A DNA stretch of 64,000 bases from Panicum virgatum (lineage: Eukaryota > Streptophyta > Magnoliopsida > Poales > Poaceae): positions 57,180,195 to 57,244,194 of the forward strand of contig NC_053144.1 of NCBI RefSeq assembly GCF_016808335.1, given 5' to 3'. Both the position numbers and the translations under genes were made by a program. Of this stretch, positions 1-12,300 are shown in pieces. Below the pieces are notes generated by a model, which saw only the letters and a list, made by a program, of their open reading frames with translations, was not told where the DNA came from and ran no database searches. Position 1 is the first letter of the stretch. The number at the start of each line of letters is the position of its first letter.

Positions 1-260
1 GGGCTAGGGATATAAATAGCCCCCTCTCTCTCCACAGTGTAAAGGGTTGAATTTTCTGATCATTATTGGAGAGTTCGACACTTATTTTCATTGCCACCTT
101 TCTTACTGTTCATGCTCCCTGTTTGGGCATTTACAAAGCAGAGATCCCAACATTATCAAAAGACCTACAGGAGCATTTGGTCTCATAGAAAGGACTACCG
201 AAGCATTTATCAAAGTCCAAATATCAAGAAAGGTCCCTTTTCCTACAAACTATGACATAC

Positions 261-1771
261 TGTAACGAACATGGCACCATTTATGCCATTTCGAGTGATT
301 TTGGTGATCGAATGACAACACAACACTTGGACTAATATGATTGTTAAGATAATCATTCTCAGGCTTTTAGGTTCAAGTGATGACAAAGAGAAAGAGAAGA
401 TAGGCGTAGCAAGGCCCGATGGACTGCCCCTACGGGGGTTAGCGGACGGGGGTCGAGGGGGAGCCGCCCCTCGCGGGTCTCAGGGCAGCGCCCTGAAAGC
501 TCTTCGATTCAGGAGCACCGGAAGAACCGACGCCAGGGCATCGGAGCATCCGATGGTAGTCGGAAGAACCGACGCCTTGATACTTTGGTGCAGAAGGGAA
601 TCGAAGCCAAGTCAGCCTATAGGCACCGGTTGAACCGACGGTCTAAAATAGGGCATCGGTGCAATGGCCGTCCTTTGTACCAGAGACGATGTCAAGTGCC
701 CAGAAGAAGTTTCTTCAGCACCGGTTCAACCGACGGTGCATCGGTGCATACCACCGGTGTAATGACGTCAGCGTCCAGGAGAAGATTCCTTCAGCACCGG
801 TTGAACCGGTGAGGCATCGGTGCAAAGCATCGGTTCAACCGGTGGTCTCTGCGTCAGCCATCAGGAGTCCAACGGCTACTTCGTGTTATGAGTGACCGGA
901 TGAACCGACGCTACCCTGCCAAGAGGCATCGGTTCTTCCGGTGGTACGCAGATTTTCAGCTAACCGTTGGAGCAACGGCTACAAGACTTGGTGGCCTATA
1001 TATACGCCTCACCCCGGCCATTTGAAGATTGCTGGAGTTGCTGGACATCCCACACACACCCAAGAACATCTCCAAGCCATACAAAAGCATCAAGATCATA
1101 TCCTTAGCCCTTAGCACACTTTGAGAGTGTTGTGTAAAGGATTAGCTCTTAGTGAGTGAGTTTGCAAGGCTTAGAGCCTTTGTGCTGTGGTTCATTAGTG
1201 AACCAAAACAAGAGCTTGGTGCGCCGGCACCTTGGAGCGTGGAGCTCGCCGGCAACGTCATCGACCCTCCGACTTGGTGTGGAGCGGCGACGACACCTTT
1301 GTGCGGGGGACGTGGAGACCCCCATCCTTTGTGGAGAAGCTCCTTAGTGGAACCCGGGGCCAAGGTGACCGTGATTGTGTTCACGGAAGAGACTTGGTGG
1401 CCGAGTAGCAATACTCTTAGTGAGTGCTACAACAACGTGGATGTAGGTGTGCCTTTGTGGCTAACCGAACCACGGGATAAACACCCGCGTCAAGAGTTTG
1501 CTATCTCCTATCCCGCTCTTTAAGCTTCCGCATTTCATTCTAGTAATTTGTATGCCTTTACTTTCATAGAATAGTTTCTTGATAGGAAATGCTATAGGTT
1601 GCTAAACTCTTTTGGGATAGGGGTTTTACACTAAAACAACCTAGTTGCACATCTAGATAGCTTGTTTTAGTTTAAGCTTTGTGCAAACTAGTTGGAGCCA
1701 TAGGTCTAAGTTTTTATTAGAGCCTAATTCACCCCCTCCCCCTCTTAGGCTAGAGCACCCGATCACTTTCA
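261..1771 (-). repeat. Solo LTR, copy 1 (about 1.5 kb), TSD CATAC
   Basis: Read on the plus strand the element starts TGTAACGAAC and ends CACTTTCA. It is flanked by CATAC at 256-260 and 1772-1776, a 5-bp duplication as LTR elements make. A ten-base string, ACATACTGTA, is shared by the two flanks, so the exact edge can slide by a few bases. A TATA-type motif on the plus strand at 997-1004 suggests a promoter reading left to right. No gag-pol is present, so this is a solo LTR or a non-coding derivative. Between about 540 and 960 it carries many imperfect palindromes of the type CACCGGTTGAACCGATG. A second copy lies inverted near 27.8-29.3 kb. The given strand is a convention; by its TATA motif it could equally be called plus. 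The superfamily cannot be assigned from the sequence alone. Confidence 0.7.
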
Positions 1772-1776
1772 CATAC

Positions 1777-2088
1777 TGTAGATGCATTAATACAATTGCA
1801 CCAACAAATTATTTCCGTTAGGGGAGAAATCCTTTTTATTTTTTGACGGCACACTTACAAACACATGTGGTATTCCTTGCCTTGCACATTATTTTATCCT
1901 CATCGATGTCTTCCACATCGGAAACTCAAGTATTGGCATACATCACATATATAGGTAACAAAGCACACTAACGCAACGGATGGCATAAAAAAAAGTACAC
2001 ACGAACGTTATCACGATAACACGAAATTGATGAAGTGATCAAACACAGCAAGTTGTTATTACCAGGCGCAGCTCCTCGTCGCGCCACA
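1777..2088. other. 3' flank of the NAS gene
   Basis: This short AT-rich stretch lies between the solo LTR and the NAS stop codon. It probably holds the NAS 3' UTR and polyadenylation region on the minus strand. No coding region is recognisable. Confidence 0.4.
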
Positions 2089-3993
2089 TCAAACGGACAT
2101 CTCCTTTGCCGCCATCTCCATCTCCTCCCTCATTTGGAGCGCGCTCGCCTCCATCTTGCAGCACTTGCAAGGCGGGCTCACTATCGGCACCGCGCCGCGA
2201 GCGTGCGCCCGTCCATTCTGAGGCCCGTTCGCGTCGGCGTCGTCGACCTTGCGCGCGACGATGACGGAGTTGATCACCTCGTCGTCCGGGTGGTACACGG
2301 CCAGCACATCGAACCCACCGCGACGGATGTCCTCGGGATCGACGATGGGGTACAGGAACCCGCGAGCCCCGTGCGCGCTCCGCACGACGAGGGCCGCTCC
2401 GTCGGCCATGTGCCTGCCGAGGTGAGCAACGATCTTGGCCTTGTCCTCGGCCGCCATGCCGACAAGCGCAGCCAGGAAGACCACGTCGTACTTGCGGAGC
2501 TCGTCCGTGAGGTCGGCGACATCGGTTGTGTGGAAGGACATCCGCTTGCGCAGGTCCGCGTCCGCGCGAACTAGCTTCCGGGCGCGGTCGTTGGCGGCGG
2601 CGCACCGGTCGTAGTTGTCGAACACCGTGCTCGGCAGGTGGCGCGCGGCGAGCACGAGCGAGCTGAAGGGCAGGGGACCTGACCCGACGAAGGCGACGAG
2701 GGAAGGCTCGAGGCCCGGGACGTAGCGGACCAGGAGTTCGTACTCCAGCTTGCTCAGGTTGATGTAGTTGCTAAAGTAGGGGAAGCGGCTGAGGTGGTCG
2801 AGCGGGTTGTCGAAGGCGGCGAGCATGTCGGAGTAGTGAGCCTCGAGGTGGCCCTCGGCGTCGGAGCAGAGGCGGATGAGCTCCTCCCGCATTCGCAGCG
2901 CGTCCGGGGCCAGCTTGGTCACGTCGACCGGGCTCGGTGGGACGCAGGCCATGACGAGGTCGGTGAACAGCTTGTCGACGTCGGAAGATGGGCTCAGTGA
3001 TGGCAACTTGGAGATGGCGGCGTGGAGGCCGGCGATCTTTTGGACAAGAGCAGCAACCTCCTCGTTCTTTTGCGCGTCGACCTTGCGCGCGATGATCACC
3101 GAGTTGATCACCTCACCTTCCGGGTGGTACACGGTCAGCACATCGAATCCGCCGCGACGGATGTCCTCTGGATCGACGATGGGGTACAGGAACCCGCGAG
3201 CCCCGTGCGCGCTCCGCACGACGAGGGCCGCTCCGTCCGCCATGTGCCTGCCAAGGTGCGCAACCACGTCGGCCTTGTCCTCGGCCGCCATGCCGACAAG
3301 CGCGGCCAGGAACACGACGTCGTACTTGCCGAGCTCGGCCGTGAGGTTGGAGACGTCGGCCGTGTGGAAGGACATGCGCGCGCTCAGGTCCTTGTCCGCG
3401 CGGACCAGCTTTCGCGCACGGTCGTTGGCGGCGCCGCACCGATCGTAGTTGTCGAAGTGCGTGTTGGGCAGGTGGCGCGCCGCGAGCACGAGCGAGCTGA
3501 ACGGCAAGGGGCCTGACCCGACGAACGCGACCCTGGACGGCGCGAGGCCGGGGATGTGGCGGACCAGGAGGTCGTACTCCAGCTTGCTCAGGTTGATGTA
3601 GTTGCTGAAGTAGGGGAAGCGGCCGAGGTGGTCGAGCGGGTTGTCGAAGGCGGCGAGCATGTCGGAGTAGTGCGCCTCGAGGTGGCCCTCGGCGTCGGAG
3701 CAGAGGCGGATGAGCTCCTCGCGCATCCTCTGCGCCTCCGGATCGAGCTTGGTCACGTCAACGGGGCTCGGCGGGACGCAGGCCATGACGAGGTCGGTGA
3801 AGAGCGCGTTGACGTCGGGGGACGGGCTCAGCGACGGCAGCTTGGAGATGGCGGCGTGGAGGCCGGTGATCTTCTGCACCAGGGCAGTGACCTCCACGTT
3901 CTGGGTGGCCTCCATGCCTGCAGCAGTTGCTTGAATTGCAGTAGGGAAGCTGAGCGCAGAGAGGCCGCAGCTGATGATGGGTCTTGTGCTCAA
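2089..3993 (-). CDS. Nicotianamine synthase with two fused NAS domains
   Basis: An uninterrupted 634-residue ORF contains two consecutive nicotianamine synthase domains. NAS joins three S-adenosylmethionine molecules into nicotianamine, the metal chelator and phytosiderophore precursor in grasses. Domain 1 covers about residues 27-309 and domain 2 about 310-584, followed by a 50-residue tail with a CKCC motif. Each domain has the FVGSGPLPFS cofactor motif and the NYINLSKLEY block. Family members are usually about 320-335 residues with one domain. Domain 1 lacks the usual C-terminal tail and runs directly into domain 2. Met27 (codon 3913-3915) matches the usual NAS start better than Met1; the first 26 residues look like translated leader. 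The single-exon structure fits the family. The likely origin is fusion of two tandem NAS genes. Whether both domains are active cannot be told from sequence. Confidence 0.93.
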   Translation of the reverse strand: MSTRPIISCGLSALSFPTAIQATAAGMEATQNVEVTALVQKITGLHAAISKLPSLSPSPDVNALFTDLVMACVPPSPVDVTKLDPEAQRMREELIRLCSDAEGHLEAHYSDMLAAFDNPLDHLGRFPYFSNYINLSKLEYDLLVRHIPGLAPSRVAFVGSGPLPFSSLVLAARHLPNTHFDNYDRCGAANDRARKLVRADKDLSARMSFHTADVSNLTAELGKYDVVFLAALVGMAAEDKADVVAHLGRHMADGAALVVRSAHGARGFLYPIVDPEDIRRGGFDVLTVYHPEGEVINSVIIARKVDAQKNEEVAALVQKIAGLHAAISKLPSLSPSSDVDKLFTDLVMACVPPSPVDVTKLAPDALRMREELIRLCSDAEGHLEAHYSDMLAAFDNPLDHLSRFPYFSNYINLSKLEYELLVRYVPGLEPSLVAFVGSGPLPFSSLVLAARHLPSTVFDNYDRCAAANDRARKLVRADADLRKRMSFHTTDVADLTDELRKYDVVFLAALVGMAAEDKAKIVAHLGRHMADGAALVVRSAHGARGFLYPIVDPEDIRRGGFDVLAVYHPDDEVINSVIVARKVDDADANGPQNGRAHARGAVPIVSPPCKCCKMEASALQMREEMEMAAKEMSV

Positions 3994-4058
3994 AGGCGGC
4001 GAGTGCTCGACTGCTCGTGTGCTAGCTCCTTGCTGAGTAATGGAACAGGCACCGAGAA

Positions 4059-4070
4059 TATATATAGGAC
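4059..4070 (-). promoter_or_regulatory. TATA box of the NAS gene
   Basis: On the minus strand the motif reads CCTATATATATT, with TATATATA at 4061-4068. It lies about 70 bases upstream of the first possible start codon and about 145 upstream of Met27. That places transcription start near 4030 and gives a short leader. A GCATGC palindrome at 4126-4131 contains CATGC, the core bound by the iron-deficiency factor IDEF1, and a G-box CACGTG lies at 4379-4384. Their function here is inference. Confidence 0.55.
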
Positions 4071-4510
4071 GACACGGCGCCGGCGGTTTGGTCAGTGCAT
4101 CCCTGGTCCTGTTGATCTTGATCCGGCATGCAAAGTGATGGCAGCTCCGGCTGACGTGCTGGCTAAGAATTTAGAAATAGTAGACGAAGCGTGTGGCCGT
4201 CGATTAGTATACTTGAAAAACAAAAGGACAATGAGCCATCCGAATATCCGATTACATGCACAAGAGGTTGAAAAGTCGAAGCTCCAAGGCATGGCGCGCT
4301 TCACGCTTCCACGGCCAATGGCCCGTTTCATGCCTGTGCTGTGATTGGCACGTACCGGAGGAAAACCTCACATCACGCCACGTGAGTGTGGACGGACGTC
4401 CCGCTGTCTGTTTCTTCCCGAATCAACATCATGTTAAAGCCAGGCAAAACACGCATCGGTTAAACATCATGTTAACTAAGCAATGGTGGTTAAACAGCAC
4501 CAGCTACGCC

Positions 4511-5330
4511 TGATTTGATGAGGACACTGCTCCATCGAATGCGTACACGTTGAAGTCCGACTCGTCTATAATTTGGACTTCGTTTACTTCTCGGATTCCA
4601 AAAACAGTTAGCACCAAAAACAACACCACTACCATATACGGAGTCCGTTTGAGGAGAACTTTATATGGTTGGAAAGATAATTTCATAACCTTTCCAATGC
4701 CACCAGATTCAAGTCCATAGCTGTTCGGAGTCAACGGAAATTCACGAAACAAATCGACGTCCAGAATCTGGAAAGGTACTGCGCCACCTCTTTTGGGCCA
4801 ATGGCCCGTGTATCGTGTCGGGCCTTAACCTCAAGTTGAGGGCGCCCACCTCTGGTCGCTCCAACCCTAGGTCACCTGGTTCTTCTATAAACTCAGTAGC
4901 CGCCGCCGCTTAGACTCGGGTTTTGTTTAGTCTTAGAGTTTTTCTTTGAGGAACATACATTGCATCGTTGTATCTGTGGCGACAAGTCCTTATATATTGA
5001 TCCAGGGCCCCGTTCTTGATCTCCTCCACTGTGTCGATTAGTCCTTTGGAATCGAGTTCTTGAACCCTACTTTGATTTTCGCTTCATACACATCTGCAAT
5101 TTCAGATTGCGTGTTTATCCTTTCTTGCTTGTGTTCTTCGATTCACTTGCAGGAAAAGACTTCTCGGCGAGGTCAATCAAGTTGTGCTTGGTTGATAATC
5201 AGCGGAGCGGTGGTGTAACGGTTGCAGACTTCGAATTCGTGTCTGATTAGAAGTCGGATCGCCAACGTCACGTACTCCATCAATCGAATCTACCTTACCT
5301 CTTGGAAGATCGGGCCGCATCTACATCAAA
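4511..5330 (+). repeat. Probable solo LTR or LTR fragment
   Basis: The stretch has LTR-like layout: an AT-rich upstream part, a TATA-type motif (TTCTATAAACTC near 4885), a transcribed-looking region rich in splice-like and polypyrimidine tracts, and a likely 3' end near CTACATCA at about 5328. No protein-coding domain follows. I could not identify clean flanking duplications, so the edges are approximate. It fills much of the gap between the NAS promoter and the endopeptidase gene. Confidence 0.45.
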
Positions 5331-6393
5331 ATTACTAATGGTGGACGACGACCCAACCATCATCTTCCACCTCACTCATCTTTTCTCTCGCCGTTTGCTT
5401 CTCCCCGGCGCGCTAAGTGAACAGGCTCCGCTGGCGCCTCGCCTTCCTCAGCCACGGAGGGTCGCCTGATCTCCCGCTACATGTACTCATCTTCCGTTCC
5501 AAATTATAGATTGTTTAACTTTTTTAACACTAAATTTGATCACTCATCTTATTTCCGCCGAGTGCGATACGGGGTCAAAACTTAAAAGACTGCATTCCTG
5601 TACAGAGTCATTAACTGTTATGATTACAGTTGTATTGGCGTAGTTTGGCGTTGGCCTCTACCAATAGAATAAATATGGATTCGAATATAACGAGGTGCAA
5701 TATCCACCAATGATTAGGCCTTTCCTACACTTTGTAGGCCATACACGTTAGTCACATGATCACCTTCTGCAGAAATCAATCAAATATAATGCCAATCAAG
5801 CCACGACTGGAAGAGAAGGCACTGGGCACCAGTTCTGGCACAAGCGCAATTGTGGCTTTATTTTCTGTTTGGGCCTGCTGCCCTGAAAAGGTTTCGTGCA
5901 CCAGCTGAGGAAAGTTGATCTGTAGAAAATAAAGATAGCTACATTGTCATCTTCCTCGCTTAAGGATAAATATTTAACAAAAAATACAAGTTTACACAGA
6001 CGTATGCATATTTGAACAAAGTAGAAGCTTCTTTATTGAAACCATTTGCCTCAATATCCTTTGACAGTACGAACGTTTAATTTGCACAACGTGTCAACCA
6101 AAATATTTGTTGTGCAAGATTAAATGCACTTGCCCTGTGTGAGATGTATGGAAAAATATTTTGCACAGTGTGATACTTATATGAGAAAATAGCTGGCGCC
6201 TTGCTCCATGTGTTGGCATAAGTAAAAACAAAAGGATTATCTTTTTTCAGTTTAAGGAATGGTGAGAATGGGCTTTGCAGCGGGCATCATAAATCCTAAG
6301 ACAATACCACGGGTGCCAATTAGTAAACACCACAAGCAACGGAGTTTTCTTTTCCTTTTTTACTTCATAAGAAAAGCAACAATCAAAGAAAAC
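5331..6393. other. Intergenic, with a truncated Stowaway-like end
   Basis: Around 5490-5552 is a half Stowaway-type terminus (CCGTTCCAAATTATAG) without a matching partner. The rest is AT-rich and has no recognisable gene. The last few hundred bases are expected to hold the 3' UTR of the endopeptidase gene on the minus strand. Confidence 0.35.
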
Positions 6394-9300
6394 TTACCAC
6401 AGAAGCGATCGCGGAAGATATGAGGATCCCTGAGGACTTGGATCTTCAAGAGCTGCACTGCCACCGCTGGCTGACAGTGTTTTGTTTTCGCTGTCAGCCA
6501 CTGAATCTGAGTCAGCCTTGCTAGCACCGTTTACACAGTAGTTCTGCAGCCACCTATCAGTCTCCCAGAGGACGTGCATAATACTTTCCCTTGCAGAGTA
6601 CCCATGGCTCTCAAAAGGAAGTATCACCAAACGAGACAGCGCACCATGCCCTTTCAGGGCATTGAAAAATCGGTCTGACTGTAACATAAAATAGATAGAC
6701 AGAATTAGATAACACTCAACTGTTACCTAAAAATTGTGGACAACTACATTCATAAACCAGTAAAAATGATAAACAGAGTATTAAATAATGGCAGCGTAGA
6801 AGATATTTTTCTCAAAAAGAAATGCACAAGACAATCATAAGTGATCGTGGCATTTTAGTTTACAAGTTTTTTGAAGAAATTTTAGTTTACTAGTTAAGAC
6901 ACTGAAATCAAGCAGGTCTAATTTCACATATGCAAATGAGAACTGGTGACCTATTAAAACAATAAAAAGAAGTTTTTACTTTTTAGGACTTGGCAACGTT
7001 TGCTTTTTACATTAGCCTACCTTTAATACAGGTTTTGGTCACTCAACTACTTATGCATGGAAAATAATATTCTTGCTGTTTGCTAAGATCAACATGTTTA
7101 ATTTGAATTAGAAACAACTGCGTGAGAGAACTTCAAACATCATACAAGGCAGCAAGCAGATGGACAATGAAAAGTTGACCTGCATTGTCAACGTCCCAGA
7201 ATTGTTGTCCTGCTCTCCATGGATGAGTAGGATTGGTTTCTTGATTTTGTTTGCTGACATGAAAGGGCTCATCTCGACATAGGTGCTTGTTGCTTCCCAG
7301 AGTGTCCTATCCTCGTTCTGTAAAAATACATGCTGTTAATGAAGATTCAATAAACAATTCCACATATTGGCAATATCCAGCATTTGTTTTTACCTGAAAA
7401 CCAAATGGAGTTAGAGTCCTGTTGTAAGCTCCAGAACGAGCAATCCCGCAGCAAAAAAGATGAGATGCGTGAGCTAAGAGATTAGCTGTCATGAATGCAC
7501 CATATGAATGACCACCAACAGCAATTTTATCAGGATGAGCCACCTAAAGAAATGCAAAGAAATATACATATCATGTCAACTCTTCGAAGGCATTGCACCA
7601 GATAGAAGAATATTTGAAGTATATTTGCGCGAACCATAAAAATCACTAGCCAGTGGATCCTGTGACCACAAACTCCTTCTGTAAAAAATATCATTTATAT
7701 GTAGAAAGAGATCGATAAGGCTTACCCCTCTTTTAACAACTTCCTCAACTGCAGCCTCTGCACTAGCAACTAGTTGTTCCACATACCTACATTAGTTTGC
7801 AGTATTGAAACAATAAATATATTATGTTACAGTGACATAGTTCAAAATTATCTAGTACTGAAGAAGGAAATGGAATTGACCATGTAAGTAGCAAATATAC
7901 CTGTCATTGGCCTCTTCTTCACCTTCACCAATAATCGGGATTGTCGGACCCGACAAAATAGCGAACCTGCAGACCATAGTATTGAGTGTGTGCATGTACC
8001 AGAAAGAAACATATTTGCAAGACATCGATTGAAAAAAAATAATGACTCCAAAAATTTAGAAAGGCTACTTAAGTGTACTGATGCTGAATGCATAATCTAT
8101 TGTCACTAATAGCAAGAAGAGAAAAATACCCTCTAGCCAACCAAAGAAGAGGAGATGTAGCACCAATCCCCGGAAATTCATTAGGGGAACCACGCACTTG
8201 CCCAGCAGCATCTTTGCTTTTAAATTCACCAGGGTAGGACCAAACTAGACATGGCAAAGGTCCATCTTTTGAAGGATCATAACCTGGGGGCAGATATAAG
8301 TTTGCTGTAAGTTGGACTCCATCCTTCCGCTGGTATCTTATCATCTCCTTAAACAAGGAAGCAAGCTGAGGATATGGGTGCGGGAAATTTGTGATCTTGA
8401 CTTGCTTCTTTTCTGGCCAAGTCTGCAAGTAATACTGTGTGTTCTCTGTTTTTGATTCTTTTGATGTAAGTATCTTTAACTGATCAAGGGACAGTTCCCC
8501 ATCAGTTCTGTCTGACATCAGTGCAACAACAGATTCGTAATATTTTTCCTTGTCACTCTCCCATATCCGCTCTTTGCTTCCAGTATTTCTGCAAAAGAAG
8601 AATAAAAGGAAGAAGCAATCGTAAGTGACATGTGCCTTGTGTCTGTACGATTGTATAGTAGGAATACATAATATTGGTCATGGATCTAGACATACATATC
8701 AAACAAATCAAGGAATGGAACATTTCCTTCTGGTGTGGCACCCATCCCATTCAACAAGACATAAGTACTTCCGTCTTGCTTCTTGATCTTTGCAATGACA
8801 TATGTTCCCATGTCAGTTCTTCTCATCATTGGGGAGCCAGGATCAGAGTATACATCTTCTGATGACCGGTCAAACAAAATGCGTGGGCTGACATCTTTTT
8901 TATCAGGAGAGAGCACCCATGTTCTTGTTTTCCGAGTTTTATACCAAGATTCATACACTAAAGCAAGAGATTCATCACACCAGGAGGTGCCTCTGTAACA
9001 TAAGAATGAAAATCCATGAGGCATCAAGAGGGAAGAGTTAGTTACTAGGAAAAAGTAATGAAAGGATAGTGTGAAAAACATGCCGTCTTGCTTTCGCCTG
9101 GGCACCAACTACACTAACATTTGAATTATTTGTAACTTTCACCTTTCCTTTTCTAGATTGAAAGCTATTTATTCATGTAAAGTTTCATGTTAGAAATATT
9201 GTAGTAAAGGCAGCAAAGAAAAGATTAATGATCCAACTAAAGCAGGCTAATGGATAGTTTGAAGGACGTACGCATATCGAAGGTCAAGTTTATGCAGGAT

Positions 9301-12300
9301 CTCTGGCTGTTCACCATTTATGGGCTCAGCATGTTCCATGTAAACTATGTCACGAGGTGAAACTTCTACTTTTGCATCTCCACCATCTTGTGTCTCCACC
9401 CTGATCAAAATAAGAGTAAAGTAAAACGAACTAGAAAAAAGGAGAAACTAATGCACGTGCGTATAGCACCTCTTGACAAATTGAGTCATGCATAACTCTC
9501 CAAGTAAATGCTGTGCATGAATATCACAGATCATCCAAATGATATAAATGAAACCCTAAGATAAAATTGTACATAAGAGATCTGATAATTACACATATCA
9601 TACTTCAACAAGAAAACATCAGACTGTAACCATCCAGTCAAACTGAGATAAGAAAATAAAATATCTGCTGATGCTCTTTTAATGTGACTATGTGAGCAAG
9701 CGTAATTTTACTGGATTGGTAATGATATAAACTTGTACTAATGAGAAGTCAATTTAAAGTTTCTTTTTAAAAAATCAATTTAAAGTAAAACTGAGTTCCT
9801 AATCTAAAGCAAATATACCAATGCCACAAAATTCACACCATATTAAAATCGCATCGATATATATAGAAATAATTACAAAAGGACAAAAGACAAGTTATCA
9901 CTGCCATGAAAGTTGTGCTTTCTCATAGACAAAATCCCAATTTTGCAAGGTTCTGAATTTTGGAGAGTGTCCATGTTTCAACAAAAAAGTGTCCTACTGT
10001 CCTATGGTACTGGTTAATATTTGAAACTATTTAGTTTTTTCACCTAGCTAATGCATCTAGCCTAGCAACCTACCCACTTGTTGGACGGCCACTAGGTCAG
10101 GCCCTGTGGACACAGCAAAAATAACATAGATTATCTGATCAACTTAAATGGCTTTGAGGTACTTAAAGTCCAAATCATATAACAGTAGAGTTTACTAAAT
10201 ATTTGTATTGTACTATTTGACACAAAATAAGTATGTAACCATATATTGGACATGGAAGACATCTAATATGGAAAAATGTTCATGAGTATTGATTTTCATA
10301 TATGTCTATATGGATAAATAAAAATAAAACTGGTATATGTGAATTGACCTATGGAAGATAAGCTAAGCAGAATAAGTTAGAATAGATGGGTGCTATTAAA
10401 TTTTAGTACAGATCAAATCAAATTGAGACCGTAAGCAAATATGCAACTTGCATTGTGAGTTTACACTAATTACCACAGCTCTGTAGAGTTTTACTATTCT
10501 AGCTTGGAATCTAATTACCTTGGTGGCCTGACAACTTCCAATTTCTATGCAATTACTTAATAATAACTTAATACATAACTCAACTGAACCATTATTCTGT
10601 TATCACTTGTACAGACTAATGTAGCAAGGTTCAATATGAAATTATAGGAGAAACTTACCTGTAAATAAATGAAAAAAACATCAATGCAGATTTTAATAAG
10701 CTAGCTCAGAGTGGTGTTCTACCTACCAATACAGAGTTGAAGGTTTGTCTGCCCTCCAATTGATTGAACGCTTTCCCTTGCGCACACTGCTCATTGTAAT
10801 TGGAATGTCCTCAGCCAGGGGCAGATCACATAGTTCCCTAATAAACTTCCCATCTACAGTCCACAATTCAACTTTTTTTGGAAATCTCCCACAAGGTACA
10901 ATGTAGGAATATGGGCGGTGGATGGAAGAAACCATTAGGTATTTATCATCCGGTGATGGGTCAATGGATGTATATACTGCTGGACGGCCAATTGGCTTCA
11001 CTGTTCCATCCAAAGAGGCTAACACGAGTTGTGAGGTTGCATAGTAATCAAATAGATCAGCATCATATTCATCTTTCAGCAGATCTTGGAATGTTCTCAC
11101 TTGGACTACATTCTTTGTCTCATTAGACTGGATTTTCGGACCAGACGGAACTGATGGCTTCTGCGGTGGAGCTCCACGTGTCACAGGAATAGTGCAGACT
11201 AGCAGTGTACTATTATTAACCCATACAAAGCTGCAACAATAGCAGAAAGAACATTAGTTACAAGCAACAACGAAGAAAGACACTGGGAATAGAAATTCAT
11301 TTCACCTGTCGAAAATAGCATTTAGGTAGATCTCAGGCGATTTAAAAAGTGGCCTTGCTTCTCCAGATTCAACATCAGCAATCCACACCCTTAGCTTGCC
11401 GCTTTTGTTGTCCTCCTATTTGAAAAACAGTCCATATAAGTAACTATTAAAATACATCAGCTTTGTCTGATATCTGTCTTAAAGCCAAGTCAATCAATCA
11501 CCTCATCAACTCGAACAGTGAAGGATATATGGCAGCCATCTTGTGACCTAGTCACATAGTTCAGTGCATAAAATAGTGATTTGTGCAATCCAAAATAGAA
11601 ACAGAATTTATTTGTGAAATGGTCAAAAGTAAACAAAAACGCTAGGCAAAAAATTAGCAAGAGAAATTATCCAAGTCACTTAATTGAAAATATAGAATAA
11701 TTACCATGTGACAAAATTGATCCTTGCACCTACTGTGTACCCATGTACCTCTTTCTCTGGGCCCAAAGTCCCATCATCCAACAGCTTATGGATACTTATT
11801 CCAGTGTAGAAAGACCTACAAATTAGATATATTAGATTTACAATAGTGAAATGTTAAAAAAATGCAGCAATAAACTTGTCATGAATGAAAGGAAATAGGG
11901 CAAAGCGCTTGAAATTTTATCAAAGCTTTAAGTACTTACATTCTACTCCTAGTATTAGAATTGGCATCAATCCTTAGACCAGCAAGCTTCTCCTCAGGCT
12001 TTGCAAGATCCGATAGTGGTGGCAGTGCTCGACGCTTCAGGAACAGAATCTTGTCTTTGTTTGGTGAAAATGACAAGACAGGAAGTGGTGGTGCATCAAC
12101 AATGTCCTGTATTTCTTTCGGAGGAAGGCGGTAGACAATATCCCCTGAAAGGCCTGCATAGTATACAAATACAACAGGTTCACTACCATTCTCTTCTCTA
12201 CCTTATGGTTCTCATGGAGTTGAATCCAAGATAAAATACACTCAAGCAATAAGTATAATCCTCACATAGCCCCTGTTTTAAAAAAATGTTTTAAAACTAC

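Noticed and set aside
2035..3516. Long plus-strand frames opposite the NAS gene
   Set aside because: They are antisense shadows of a GC-rich coding region and repeat twice because the gene is duplicated.
4504..4752. 82-codon minus-strand frame with a hydrophobic segment
   Set aside because: It lies in probable LTR sequence, has no known domain and no gene context.
7861..7930. A suspected one-base deletion in endopeptidase exon 10
   Set aside because: On recounting, the exon is 66 bases and the frame is intact.
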